Shown here in pieces: positions 44,326 to 52,582 of a DNA stretch of 64,000 nt; position 1 is the first letter of the stretch; every line of letters starts with the position of its first letter. A program made the position numbers and the translations under genes. The notes under the pieces are model-generated. The model was given only the letters and a program-made list of their open reading frames with translations. It had not been told where the DNA came from and made no database searches. This stretch comes from an uncultured bacterium (GTDB lineage Bacteria; Planctomycetota; Phycisphaerae; Phycisphaerales; SM1A02), in NCBI GenBank assembly GCA_903831295.1, contig CAIKXA010000071.1, positions 1-64,000 of the forward strand, written 5' to 3'.

Positions 44326-45768
44326 TCAAGAAGTCTTTGCACTCTTGGCGCAAGAATTTTCGCCACGGATCGCCTCAAGAAGTCGCTCCATGGAACTCGC
44401 GCGCGAGCCCTTGATCAACAGCGCGTCGCCGTCACGCAGCAGAGCGGCCAAGCGAGGCGCCTCGATGGTTAAATCGTTGATCATTTCCACTTGAACTTGC
44501 GGCTGCAACGCCTTCGCGGCGCGCGCGATCTCGGCGCTGAGCGGTCCGCAAGTCATGATGATTTCCGGCGGATTTCCGCTAAAAGCATTGGCTAAACGCT
44601 CGCCCACCATGTGGTGCAAGGCTTGGCTTTGCTCGCCAAGTTCATGCATGTCGCCCAGCGCCACAACTCGGCGCTTGGCCATGGTGGTCATTTCCGCAAA
44701 GGAACCAATGGACGCCAACATGGCCTCGGGATTTGCGTTGTAGGAGTCGTTGTAAATATCAATCTGTCCCACTCGCTCGCGAACCATGCGGCCATCGGCG
44801 GCTTCAACGGCGCCAATGGCGTTGGTGGCCAGCTCCGGGTCCAGACCCAAAGCAGCGATGGCGGCGAAAGCGCCCGTGGCGTTGAGCGCGTTGTGAAGTC
44901 CGGGCAGTCGCATTGTGAAAGATATTTTACGGCCGCCACCATATGCGGGGCCTTGCACCACAATGTTCTGCGAACCATCGCTGTTGACTTCACGCGAAAA
45001 TAATTTCCACAGGCAACGACCGCCTTGACCAAACAGTTGCAGCAAACCGCCCGCGGGTCGACGTTCTTTGAGCGCCAGATCCACAAGTCCAGGCGAGTCT
45101 CCGTGAATCACAAATGTTCCAGACGTTTCAAGGCCACGGGCGATGGCGCACTTTTCCAGCGCGATGGCATCGCGGCTTCCAAGTCCGCCAAGATGCGCGG
45201 TACCGCTATTCACAATCATGGCCACTTCCGGACGCGCCAACCGAGACAGCGGTTCAATTTCGCCGGGGTGATTCATTCCAATTTCAAGCACCAGAAATTT
45301 TGTTCCCAGCGGCGCCGACAAAATCGTCAGCGGAACGCCAAGATGATTGTTGAAACTTTTGGGACTCGCGTGCGTGCTACCGAACACTTCAAGCGCCGCC
45401 GCGATCAATCGGCGCGTTGTGGTTTTGCCCGCGCTTCCCGTGATTGCCACGCAATGGCAACGCAATTTTTGGCGCCAAGCGGCGGCGGCGGCCGTGAGCG
45501 CGGACTGCACATTAGGCACCAATAAGCGCGCAATACCTGGGTATTCACAGTCTTTTTTCTCAATCATCACCGCGGCGGCGCCGGCTTTTTGGGCGGATCC
45601 CAAGTACGCGTGGCCGTCGGCTTTTTCACCGCGCAACGCCAAGAATATTTTTCCAGTGAGATCTTCGCGCGTGTCAATAGCCACGCCCGTGATCGATTGC
45701 GTTGGTTGTTCAAGCCAGGTTCCGCCAGTCGCTTGGGCGAACTCTTGCGCCGTTAAAAAATCGCTCAT
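44326..45768 (-). CDS. murF: UDP-MurNAc-tripeptide:D-Ala-D-Ala ligase
   Basis: Adds D-Ala-D-Ala to UDP-MurNAc-tripeptide in the cytoplasm. This 480-residue Mur ligase has an N-terminal substrate domain, the central ATP site AITGSAGKTTTRRL, MNHPGEIEPLSRLARPEVAM, and the C-terminal domain (RVVALGDMHELGEQS; DALLIKGSRASSMERL). The start ATG overlaps the murE stop by 4 bases (ATGA), so the two are translationally coupled. mraY follows 27 bases later. Confidence 0.96.
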   Translation of the reverse strand: MSDFLTAQEFAQATGGTWLEQPTQSITGVAIDTREDLTGKIFLALRGEKADGHAYLGSAQKAGAAAVMIEKKDCEYPGIARLLVPNVQSALTAAAAAWRQKLRCHCVAITGSAGKTTTRRLIAAALEVFGSTHASPKSFNNHLGVPLTILSAPLGTKFLVLEIGMNHPGEIEPLSRLARPEVAMIVNSGTAHLGGLGSRDAIALEKCAIARGLETSGTFVIHGDSPGLVDLALKERRPAGGLLQLFGQGGRCLWKLFSREVNSDGSQNIVVQGPAYGGGRKISFTMRLPGLHNALNATGAFAAIAALGLDPELATNAIGAVEAADGRMVRERVGQIDIYNDSYNANPEAMLASIGSFAEMTTMAKRRVVALGDMHELGEQSQALHHMVGERLANAFSGNPPEIIMTCGPLSAEIARAAKALQPQVQVEMINDLTIEAPRLAALLRDGDALLIKGSRASSMERLLEAIRGENSCAKSAKTS

Positions 45769-47264
45769 AGGTTTTTCTCCGCCGCGCGCAACGCCTCACG
45801 CGCCACCACGCGATCATCAAAAGGTTTTTTTACCGTGCCCACAATTTGATAGTCCTCGTGTCCCTTACCCGCGATCAACACCGCGTCGCCGGGCCGCGCC
45901 ATGGCCACCGCTTGCATGATGGCATCGCGGCGATCGATTATTTTCAACACTCTGGCTCGACTGGCCGCGGGAACTCCAAGCGCAACTTCATCCACAATGC
46001 TCGCGGGATCTTCAGTGCGCGGATTATCGCTGGTGATAATGGCCACGTCGGAATGCTCGCTGGCAACCGCCGCCATGCGTGGTCGCTTGGAACGATCGCG
46101 ATCCCCTCCGCAACCAAACACCGTGATCAGTTTGCCACCCGCCGCAAGCGCCGGCCGAAGCGCGCGCAACACGTTCAGCAACGCGTCGTCTGTGTGCGCA
46201 TAATCCACCAACACCGCCAATGGTGAATCCAAATCAGTGACTGGTTCAAGCCGTCCAGGCGGAGCTGAAATAGTGGCTAAACCCGCCTCAATTTGCTCTT
46301 TATTGGCGCCCAATGCCCACGCCGCGGCGGCCGCTTGCGATGCATTGGTGGCATTGTGGCGACCCATGACTGGCAACCGCGCGGAAACTTCGCCCCAAGG
46401 CCCACGAAGGCGAAGACGCATGGATCCAATACGCGCCTCAAGCACGCTGGCCTCCACATCCACATGCATGGCGCTTGCGCCAACAACACCGCAACGCAAA
46501 ACCCGCGCGCGACAATCGCGCAACATGCGCGCGTGCATCGGATCATCCGCATTCACAATCGCAATGGCGTCGCCGCGAAGATTTTCAAACAATTTCGCCT
46601 TGGCGTTGGCGTAGGACTCCATGTTGCCGTGGTAATCCAAATGATCGCCTGAAAGATTTGTGAACAACGCCACCTCAAAGTCAATCTCGGCCACGCGTCC
46701 TTGCTCAAGAGCGTGACTACTCACCTCCATTGCAACGCCTTTGCAACCATTGTCACGCATGCGCTTTAACAAAGGCGCAATGGCGGCTGCGCCGGGCGTG
46801 GTGAGTTCGGCTGGAGCGCGGGTTTTTCCATCATCAATCAAAATGGTTCCCATCAAGCCATATTTGCTGCCCGCGGCCAACATCAGTTGTTGCACGAAGA
46901 ACGCAACTGTTGTTTTTCCATTTGTGCCAGTAACGCCCAACATTTTCAAGTGTTTTGAAGGAAATCCCGCGAAGGCGTGCGCCAATGGAGCCAACATGGC
47001 GCTTGGATTCTCGCAGCGATAGGCGACTACTCCCGGAGGAATCGCGTCGTCCATGGCAACCACCAACGCGGACACTCCGGCGCGAACCGCGGCTTCTATG
47101 AAAGCGGCGCCCTGCGCCTTGGAACCAGCGCGTGCCACAAAGAGAGCGCCCGGACGAGCGGCGCGGCTGTCATCGATCACGCTATGAATTTCAACATCAC
47201 CAACGCTTTGAGAAGCGTCGCGCTGCAGACCATTTACTTTTGCGACCAGTTCACTGAGTTTCAT
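45765..47264 (-). CDS. murE: UDP-MurNAc-L-Ala-D-Glu:meso-DAP ligase
   Basis: Adds the third residue of the peptidoglycan stem peptide. This protein of 499 residues has the P-loop VTGTNGKTTVAFFV and the C-terminal DNPRTEDP segment, which marks meso-diaminopimelate rather than lysine as substrate. The ATG at 47264 marks the start of the N-terminal domain (KLSELVAKVNGLQ). A longer frame to 47369 would add 35 His/Thr-rich residues and is not supported. No ribosome site is seen; an (AC)n run lies directly before the ATG. It overlaps murF by 4 bases. Confidence 0.95.
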   Translation of the reverse strand: MKLSELVAKVNGLQRDASQSVGDVEIHSVIDDSRAARPGALFVARAGSKAQGAAFIEAAVRAGVSALVVAMDDAIPPGVVAYRCENPSAMLAPLAHAFAGFPSKHLKMLGVTGTNGKTTVAFFVQQLMLAAGSKYGLMGTILIDDGKTRAPAELTTPGAAAIAPLLKRMRDNGCKGVAMEVSSHALEQGRVAEIDFEVALFTNLSGDHLDYHGNMESYANAKAKLFENLRGDAIAIVNADDPMHARMLRDCRARVLRCGVVGASAMHVDVEASVLEARIGSMRLRLRGPWGEVSARLPVMGRHNATNASQAAAAAWALGANKEQIEAGLATISAPPGRLEPVTDLDSPLAVLVDYAHTDDALLNVLRALRPALAAGGKLITVFGCGGDRDRSKRPRMAAVASEHSDVAIITSDNPRTEDPASIVDEVALGVPAASRARVLKIIDRRDAIMQAVAMARPGDAVLIAGKGHEDYQIVGTVKKPFDDRVVAREALRAAEKNL

Positions 47265-47265
47265 T

Positions 47266-47280
47266 TGTGTGTGTGTGTGT
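47266..47280. repeat. 15-base TG/AC dinucleotide repeat before murE
   Basis: A run of 15 alternating T and G bases lies on the plus strand, read as ACACAC on the murE coding strand and ending two bases before its ATG. It occupies the position of the ribosome site. Confidence 0.9.
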
Positions 47281-47343
47281 ATGTTGTTGTGTTGGGATGT
47301 TTTTACGCAAGCGTCACGCGCGCGCATTGTTAGATTTGATTGT

Positions 47344-48417
47344 TCACAGAATAAGCATGGCGTCACCATAAGAATAGAAGCGATAGTTCATGTGTTGTGC
47401 TAGAGCATAAAGAGATTTCAGCCGATCGAGTCCCACCAAGGATCCCACCAAACTCAGCAACGTGCTGCGTGGTAAGTGAAAGTTTGTTAGCAATGCGTCG
47501 AGGTGCTTGAACTGATACCCCGGCTGAATAAACAAGCTTGATTGCCCATAGAAATCACTACTTGGCAGCGGATCGGGCAGGCTTTCCAAGGCTCGAACCG
47601 TGGTGGTGCCAATCACAACCAAACGTCCATTGGGGCGCGTTGATGCGATCTGCGCCAAGGTGGGCGCTGAAACCAAAAATCGCTCCATGTGCATCACGTG
47701 GTCGGACAGACGCGCCGCCTCAACGGGCTTGAAAGTTCCCATGCCAACTTCCAGAGTCACAAAGACTGGGGGTCGTTGCGTGACTTGATCAACACGGCGC
47801 AAAAGTTCTGGCGTGAAATGCAACCCCGCGGTGGGTGACGCGACGGAGTGAAACCGATTGTCTTGACCAAACGTGGTTCTATATCGGGCGCGATCAAAAG
47901 CATCGCTTTGCGCGCACTCGCCACGGGCGCGCAAAATATATGGCGGCAAAGGAGTGCGGCCACATTCCTCAAGCGCCCGAGATGAATCCACTCCATCCAC
48001 GAACTCGACAATCCAACCATCGGATTCTTTTTCCAAACAACGCAATGTCGCGCCCGCCTCGCCGCTTTCATGTTGCAAGCGCAACCGATCGCCAGGGCAA
48101 AACTTTCGGCTGTTCTTGGCCATCAGCAACCAGGTTTCATTCGCGCGTTTTTCAGCCAATAAACCTTCAAATTCACGACCATCTTGTTCGCGTTTCAGCA
48201 CCACGCGCGCCGACGCCACCTGGGTTTCATTCAACACCAATTGATCGCCTTGGCGAAGCCACTGTGGCAAATCGGATACCCGCGCGTGGATGATTTCTTC
48301 GCTGTCGCGTCGCACCACCATCAGGCGCGCGCTGTCGCGCGGTTCGGCCGGCATGGTGGCGATCAAATGCTGCGAGAATGGATATTCCAAATCTTCCAAT
48401 CGCAAATCCGATTGCAT
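47344..48417 (-). CDS. queA: tRNA preQ1(34) S-adenosylmethionine ribosyltransferase-isomerase
   Basis: Makes epoxyqueuosine at position 34 of tRNAs with GUN anticodons by transferring and isomerising the ribose of SAM. The 357-residue protein begins at ATG 48417 with LRLEDLEYPFSQHLIAT (the family opening). Further family blocks are QLVLNETQVASARV, DNRFHSVASPTAGLHFTPEL and LVVIGTTTVRALESL; LTNFHLPRSTLLSLV lies near the C-terminus. The longer frame to 48492 adds 25 non-conserved residues. It lies between fmt and murE on the same strand. Confidence 0.95.
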   Translation of the reverse strand: MQSDLRLEDLEYPFSQHLIATMPAEPRDSARLMVVRRDSEEIIHARVSDLPQWLRQGDQLVLNETQVASARVVLKREQDGREFEGLLAEKRANETWLLMAKNSRKFCPGDRLRLQHESGEAGATLRCLEKESDGWIVEFVDGVDSSRALEECGRTPLPPYILRARGECAQSDAFDRARYRTTFGQDNRFHSVASPTAGLHFTPELLRRVDQVTQRPPVFVTLEVGMGTFKPVEAARLSDHVMHMERFLVSAPTLAQIASTRPNGRLVVIGTTTVRALESLPDPLPSSDFYGQSSLFIQPGYQFKHLDALLTNFHLPRSTLLSLVGSLVGLDRLKSLYALAQHMNYRFYSYGDAMLIL

Positions 48418-48514
48418 ATTCAAATTTGACTGCGAAGGCGATGTCAAGCCAACCCCACATGCGGCGGCGCGCCCAATAAGGAGTTGTTCCAACCGCGATG
48501 GAAATTTATCTTGC

Positions 48515-49549
48515 TCACGTCTGCTCCTTGCGCGGCGCTGAAGTCATGCGTTGACCCGCCTGGATGGATCGACCTCTACAAAAATCTTGCCAAGCCATGG
48601 CGCGGCCACCAACGGGTTGTACTTGCATAATTTCAATGGCGTCCACTGCGCAAGCCACAAATCCGCCTTGCAATATTTCGCCTGGTACATTTTTGCTGGG
48701 TAAATTTTTGCTGGGTAAATTTTTGCTGGGTAAATTTTTGCTGGGTAAATTTTCACCTGGCAAAATTCCACTTGGCGCAGCGCTCAAAGCCGCACCATTC
48801 ACTGAGACTTCGCGCACCCGTAGCAACCGAATCGGCTCGCCGGAAATTTCCGCGTCGCACCCTGGCCACGGCGCCAAACCATGGATTCGACAGCGGACCA
48901 ACTCAGCGGGTTGCGCAAAATCAACATAGGCCTCGCTCTTGGAAAGTTTCATGGCGCGCGTGGCGTGAGCTTCAATTTGCTCCTGCCCGATGATCGCGCC
49001 AGCGCGCGCTCGCTCAATGGTTTGCAGCATCATCTCCACGCTGTCGCGCGCGATTCGATCATGCAACTCTCCGGCGGTTTCCGTTGCGCCCAATTCAAAA
49101 TCATGCCTGGCATAAATCGCGCCGGCGTCCATACGCTCCGCCACCGCCATGGCGCACGCCGTAATCCGCTGCTCTCCCGCCATCATGGCCCGCTGAATCG
49201 GCGCGGCTCCACGCCACTTGGGCAGCGCCGATGGATGCAAATTTATGGCCACGCGATCCGCGATCAATTCGGGCAGCAACTTTTGTCCAAACGCGATCAC
49301 CACGAGCACCTTGGCGCGCGCGCATTGATCGAGCGTCTCAAGTTGATTGGCGTTGTCGGTGCGGATTAATTTCAATCCATATTCAAGCGCCGCAACGGAG
49401 ATTGGCGTGGGCGTGCTCACACGTCCGCGCCCCGCAGGACGATCAGGCTGGCTTACAACAACATCAATAAAGCCACGCCGAGCGAGTTCTTGCAAGCAAG
49501 GAACACCCAAACTTCCGCTGCCAAAAAACACCACGTTTGCCTGGTCCAC
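48515..49549 (-). CDS. fmt: Methionyl-tRNA formyltransferase with in-frame tandem repeat
   Basis: Formylates the Met on initiator tRNA using 10-formyl-THF. The 344-residue protein has the N-terminal fold (NVVFFGSGSLGVPCLQELA), and HPSALPKWRGAAPIQRAMMA carries the catalytic Asn/His/Asp region of the family. The C-terminal OB-like domain holds an insertion of four near-identical NLPSK units (residues about 268-288) before GGFVACAVDAIEIMQVQPVG. The start ATG directly follows the def stop. Together with def, fmt makes the formyl-Met start and deformylation pair. Confidence 0.95.
   Translation of the reverse strand: MDQANVVFFGSGSLGVPCLQELARRGFIDVVVSQPDRPAGRGRVSTPTPISVAALEYGLKLIRTDNANQLETLDQCARAKVLVVIAFGQKLLPELIADRVAINLHPSALPKWRGAAPIQRAMMAGEQRITACAMAVAERMDAGAIYARHDFELGATETAGELHDRIARDSVEMMLQTIERARAGAIIGQEQIEAHATRAMKLSKSEAYVDFAQPAELVRCRIHGLAPWPGCDAEISGEPIRLLRVREVSVNGAALSAAPSGILPGENLPSKNLPSKNLPSKNLPSKNVPGEILQGGFVACAVDAIEIMQVQPVGGRAMAWQDFCRGRSIQAGQRMTSAPRKEQT
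48672..48761 (-). repeat. 15-bp tandem repeat inside fmt
   Basis: Six 15-bp units cover this interval. The four at 48687-48746 are nearly identical (plus-strand unit AAATTTTTGCTGGGT) and the flanking two have diverged. Each encodes five residues (NLPSK), so copy-number change would keep the reading frame. Confidence 0.92.
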
Positions 49550-50077
49550 TTACAGACCCGCTTCGCGTTCAAGTTCTTTAATCATTTTACGCGTGCGCAA
49601 ACGATCGATCGGCGACATGCGATCAATGATCAGCATTCCATCCAAGTGGTCAAACTCATGCTGCCACACGCGCGCGGGAAACGCGTCGCTTTCTAGATGC
49701 ACAACATTCCCTTCCAGATCTATCGCGTCGATGGCGACAAAAGTTGGCCGACGAATCATTCCACGAATCGCGGGCAAACTTAAACAACCTTCGTCATATG
49801 GAATCAAATCGCCGTCCAGCTTGCTCAGCACCGGATTGATGAACACGCGTTCTGGAACGCCGTCATCGGGACGCGCCTCGGTTATGAAAAGTCGTAACGA
49901 CTCGCCCACTTGTGGCGCCGCCAATCCCGCGCCCTCCTCCTCGCGCATCAATCGAAACATGTCCGCCACCAAATCGCGAATGGATTTGGTGACTTTGGGG
50001 ATCGCTTTGGCTTTCATGCGCAAAATCGGGTCGGGATAGGTCAAGATAAAACGTTGGTGATTGGTCACGCAACCCAT
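49550..50077 (-). CDS. def: Peptide deformylase
   Basis: Removes the formyl group from nascent proteins. The 175-residue metalloenzyme has all three motifs: GAGLAAPQVG, EGCLSLP (metal Cys) and WQHEFDHLDG (HExxH, two His ligands and catalytic Glu). The ATG at 50077 fits the usual length. It is the first gene of the minus-strand unit def-fmt-queA-murE-murF-mraY, divergent from the TPR gene across a 136-base region. Confidence 0.97.
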   Translation of the reverse strand: MGCVTNHQRFILTYPDPILRMKAKAIPKVTKSIRDLVADMFRLMREEEGAGLAAPQVGESLRLFITEARPDDGVPERVFINPVLSKLDGDLIPYDEGCLSLPAIRGMIRRPTFVAIDAIDLEGNVVHLESDAFPARVWQHEFDHLDGMLIIDRMSPIDRLRTRKMIKELEREAGL

Positions 50078-50104
50078 CGTAATTCACTCCCGTATTCTGC
50101 GTTG

Positions 50105-50204
50105 ACCCCAAGCCCGTAAGGGCTTACCTTTGACACTCCAAGTGAGGGTCTGATCACCCATGCGCAAGCATTGATCAGGCAATATTCAAGCATGTATTTA
50201 GGAG
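50105..50204 (+). promoter_or_regulatory. Leader with two GNRA-capped hairpins before TPR gene
   Basis: AAGCCC (50110-50115) and GGGCTT (50120-50125) close a GTAA loop. Downstream, CTGATCA (50150-50156) pairs with TGATCAG (50172-50178) around an inner stem ATGC (50160-50163) and GCAT (50168-50171) with a GCAA loop. AGGAG (50200-50204) and the ATG at 50214 follow. Both loops are of the stable GNRA type. It may be a leader RNA or part of a regulatory region of the divergent def/TPR promoters. Confidence 0.4.
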
Positions 50205-50213
50205 CAGTCGCGA

Positions 50214-51704
50214 ATGTTTAATTGGAAAAAAAGTGGTGATGCCGCCGCAAAAGCGGATGAGAAAGCTGCCAAGGGCGTGGTGGAACCACAACCTGAGAAA
50301 GCCGCCAAATTTTTTCAGCACGCCACCTCCATGGTGAAAAATGGAAATTTTGAATACGCCCTGAATCTTTTTTCCAGCGCCATCAAACTTGATCCAGGAA
50401 ATATGGCCTTCCATCAAGCCATGTTTGACGCGGCGAAAAGTTTCATACAAGGCGGCGGCAAGCCAGCCTCAGGCAAGGAAATCAAAACGGTTGATGATGG
50501 CGTGGGTGGAAACATGTCCAAGTTGGCCGCGGCTGAATACATTTGGATGCGCGACCTGAACAATCTCCCAGCGTTGATGAAGTTTCTGGAATTTTCTGGA
50601 AAATTATCCATGCAGGAACTTGGTCGATGGCTCGCGCCAATGACTTTGAATTTAGTGCGCGCTCAGCAAAGGAAAAAGCCCAGCAAGAGTTTGTGGATCC
50701 AAGCCAAGGATCTTTTCTCAACTGTGGACGCTTGGAACGAAGCCTTCGCTTGCGGCGAAGAGGCGGTTCGTTTGGATCCTTCCGACGGAAAGTTGGTTTC
50801 TGAACTCAAGCAACTCACCGCGGCACGCGCCATTCAACAAGGCGGCTACAACAACAATCAAGATGGTGGCTTCCGCGGCAACATTAAAGACGCCGACAAA
50901 CAGCGCGCCCTGCAAGAGCAGGACAGCATCGCGGCGGGCGGCGATACTGATTTGCGAAATCTTGAGCGTGCGAAGTTGGACTGGGAAACAAACCCTTCGC
51001 TTGCCGAAAATGTGCAGAAATACGCCACTTTGCTGAGGCGAGTGGGCACCGTCGACGCGGAAGAAAAATCCCATGAAGTGTATTTGGATGGTTTCAATCG
51101 CCTCAGTGAATATCGATTTCGAATGGCCGCGGGAGATATTCGCATCGCGCAATCTCGACGCAAGTTGCGCGAGGCTGAAGCGGCGCTTGCAAAAGATCCA
51201 TCCAATGAAAGCCTGAAACAATCCGTCACGGACACTCGCAACAATTGCCTAGAACTTGAGGGCAGCGAATACGCGGGGCGCATGGAGAAGTATCCAACCG
51301 ACCGCAGCCTGAAGGCTGAAGTGGGACGAATCTGGTTTGAACTTGGCCGCTTTGAAGACGCCATGCCTTGCTTTCAAGCTGCCAAGGATGAGGCCAAGTG
51401 TCGCTTGAACGCGGCGCACATGTTGGGAAAATGTTTCGCCGCAGAAGGCTGGCACGTGGAGGCCATTGGCGAATTCCGCGAGGCACTTCAAGTGCTTGAC
51501 GCCACCGGCGCAGACCGCGAGTTGGACATTCGTTACGACTTGATGAACAGTTTGATTGAGCAATCGCGCGGCGATAAATTGGCTGGCCCCGCCAAGGAAG
51601 CCGCCGAAATTTGCTCGGCCATTCTGCGCAAAAACATTGGCTACAAGGACATCCGCGACAAACGCAAACTGATCGACACCGTCATCAAGGAATTGGGCGG
51701 CTGA
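50214..51704 (+). CDS. TPR-like repeat protein of unknown role
   Basis: This 496-residue, probably cytoplasmic protein has a charged N-terminus (Lys/Ala-rich) and TPR-like helices (FFQHATSMVKNGNFEYALNLF at about residues 38-58; later RIWFELGRFEDAMPCFQAAK). Long charged coiled helices lie in the middle. No signal peptide or catalytic motif is visible. A scaffold role is likely. AGGAG lies 9 bases before the ATG. Its stop overlaps the kdsB start codon by one base (TGATG), so expression is coupled to lipid A-core sugar synthesis or simply to a neighbour. Confidence 0.7.
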   Translation: MFNWKKSGDAAAKADEKAAKGVVEPQPEKAAKFFQHATSMVKNGNFEYALNLFSSAIKLDPGNMAFHQAMFDAAKSFIQGGGKPASGKEIKTVDDGVGGNMSKLAAAEYIWMRDLNNLPALMKFLEFSGKLSMQELGRWLAPMTLNLVRAQQRKKPSKSLWIQAKDLFSTVDAWNEAFACGEEAVRLDPSDGKLVSELKQLTAARAIQQGGYNNNQDGGFRGNIKDADKQRALQEQDSIAAGGDTDLRNLERAKLDWETNPSLAENVQKYATLLRRVGTVDAEEKSHEVYLDGFNRLSEYRFRMAAGDIRIAQSRRKLREAEAALAKDPSNESLKQSVTDTRNNCLELEGSEYAGRMEKYPTDRSLKAEVGRIWFELGRFEDAMPCFQAAKDEAKCRLNAAHMLGKCFAAEGWHVEAIGEFREALQVLDATGADRELDIRYDLMNSLIEQSRGDKLAGPAKEAAEICSAILRKNIGYKDIRDKRKLIDTVIKELGG

Positions 51705-52483
51705 TGCCTGCCCGCATTGGCGCGGATTTACAGGGTCAGCAAAGCAAAAATCTAAAAGCGGTCGCGGTCATTCCCGCGCGTTGGGGCAGCGTGAGATTTC
51801 CGGGCAAGCCAATGGCTCTGCTCGCGGGCACGCCCATCATTGTCCATGTCTGCGCGCAGGCCGCCAAGGCCAAACACATTCAACGCGTGATTGTGGCCAC
51901 GGATGACCAACGCATTTTCGACGCGGTCACCAAGGCCGGCTTTCATGCGCAACTCACACGCGCCGATCATGTCAACGGAACAAGTCGCATTGCGGAGGTT
52001 GCGCGCGACATGGACGCGGACATCATTGTGAATGTGCAAGGCGACGAACCGCGCATCGAACCAGCGTTGATCGATCTCGCCGTTGAAGCGCTGCACAATG
52101 CTGGCGCGCATGTTCCAGTGGCCACCGTTGCGAGTCCGTTCATGCCCAGTGAAGACCCGCGCGATCCCAACTTGGTCAAGGTCGCGATTGCCGCCAATGG
52201 ACACGCTTTGTACTTCAGCCGCGCGTTGATTCCATTTCAGCGCGACGAAACAACTCCAGGCTCTCCCCCGCTCAAGCATGTGGGTTTATACGTGTATCGC
52301 CGGGAATTCCTGCCGAAATTCATCGCGCTCAAACCCACCCCATTGGAGCTCACTGAGAACCTTGAGCAACTTCGCATTTTGGAACACGGCTTTGACATCG
52401 CTGTCGCCGTGGGCCACGCGCGCTTTCACGGAGTGGACACGCCTGAGCAACTCGCCAAACTAGAGGCGCTCACAAATCAGTGA
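51704..52483 (+). CDS. kdsB: 3-deoxy-manno-octulosonate cytidylyltransferase
   Basis: Activates Kdo to CMP-Kdo, the donor for the inner core of lipopolysaccharide. The 259-residue protein has the nucleotide-binding opening VAVIPARWGSVRFPGKPMAL, the metal-site segment IIVNVQGDEPRIEP, HVGLYVYRREFLPKF, and LELTENLEQLRILEHG near the C-terminus, all typical of KdsB. The start is placed at ATG 51704, overlapping the upstream TGA; about 17 residues precede the conserved fold. No other Kdo genes are in the window. Confidence 0.93.
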   Translation: MPARIGADLQGQQSKNLKAVAVIPARWGSVRFPGKPMALLAGTPIIVHVCAQAAKAKHIQRVIVATDDQRIFDAVTKAGFHAQLTRADHVNGTSRIAEVARDMDADIIVNVQGDEPRIEPALIDLAVEALHNAGAHVPVATVASPFMPSEDPRDPNLVKVAIAANGHALYFSRALIPFQRDETTPGSPPLKHVGLYVYRREFLPKFIALKPTPLELTENLEQLRILEHGFDIAVAVGHARFHGVDTPEQLAKLEALTNQ

Positions 52484-52582
52484 AGTAGCGGCGCGACTTT
52501 GCACGCTCACTTGTTGAGCAAAGAAATATCCGCGCGCATTCCACGTAGCCCAATTGCATTCACCGTCACATTCACCAAATCA

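Noticed and set aside
48672..48761. CRISPR-like repeat
   Set aside because: The 15-bp units follow each other without spacers and encode NLPSK in frame with fmt.
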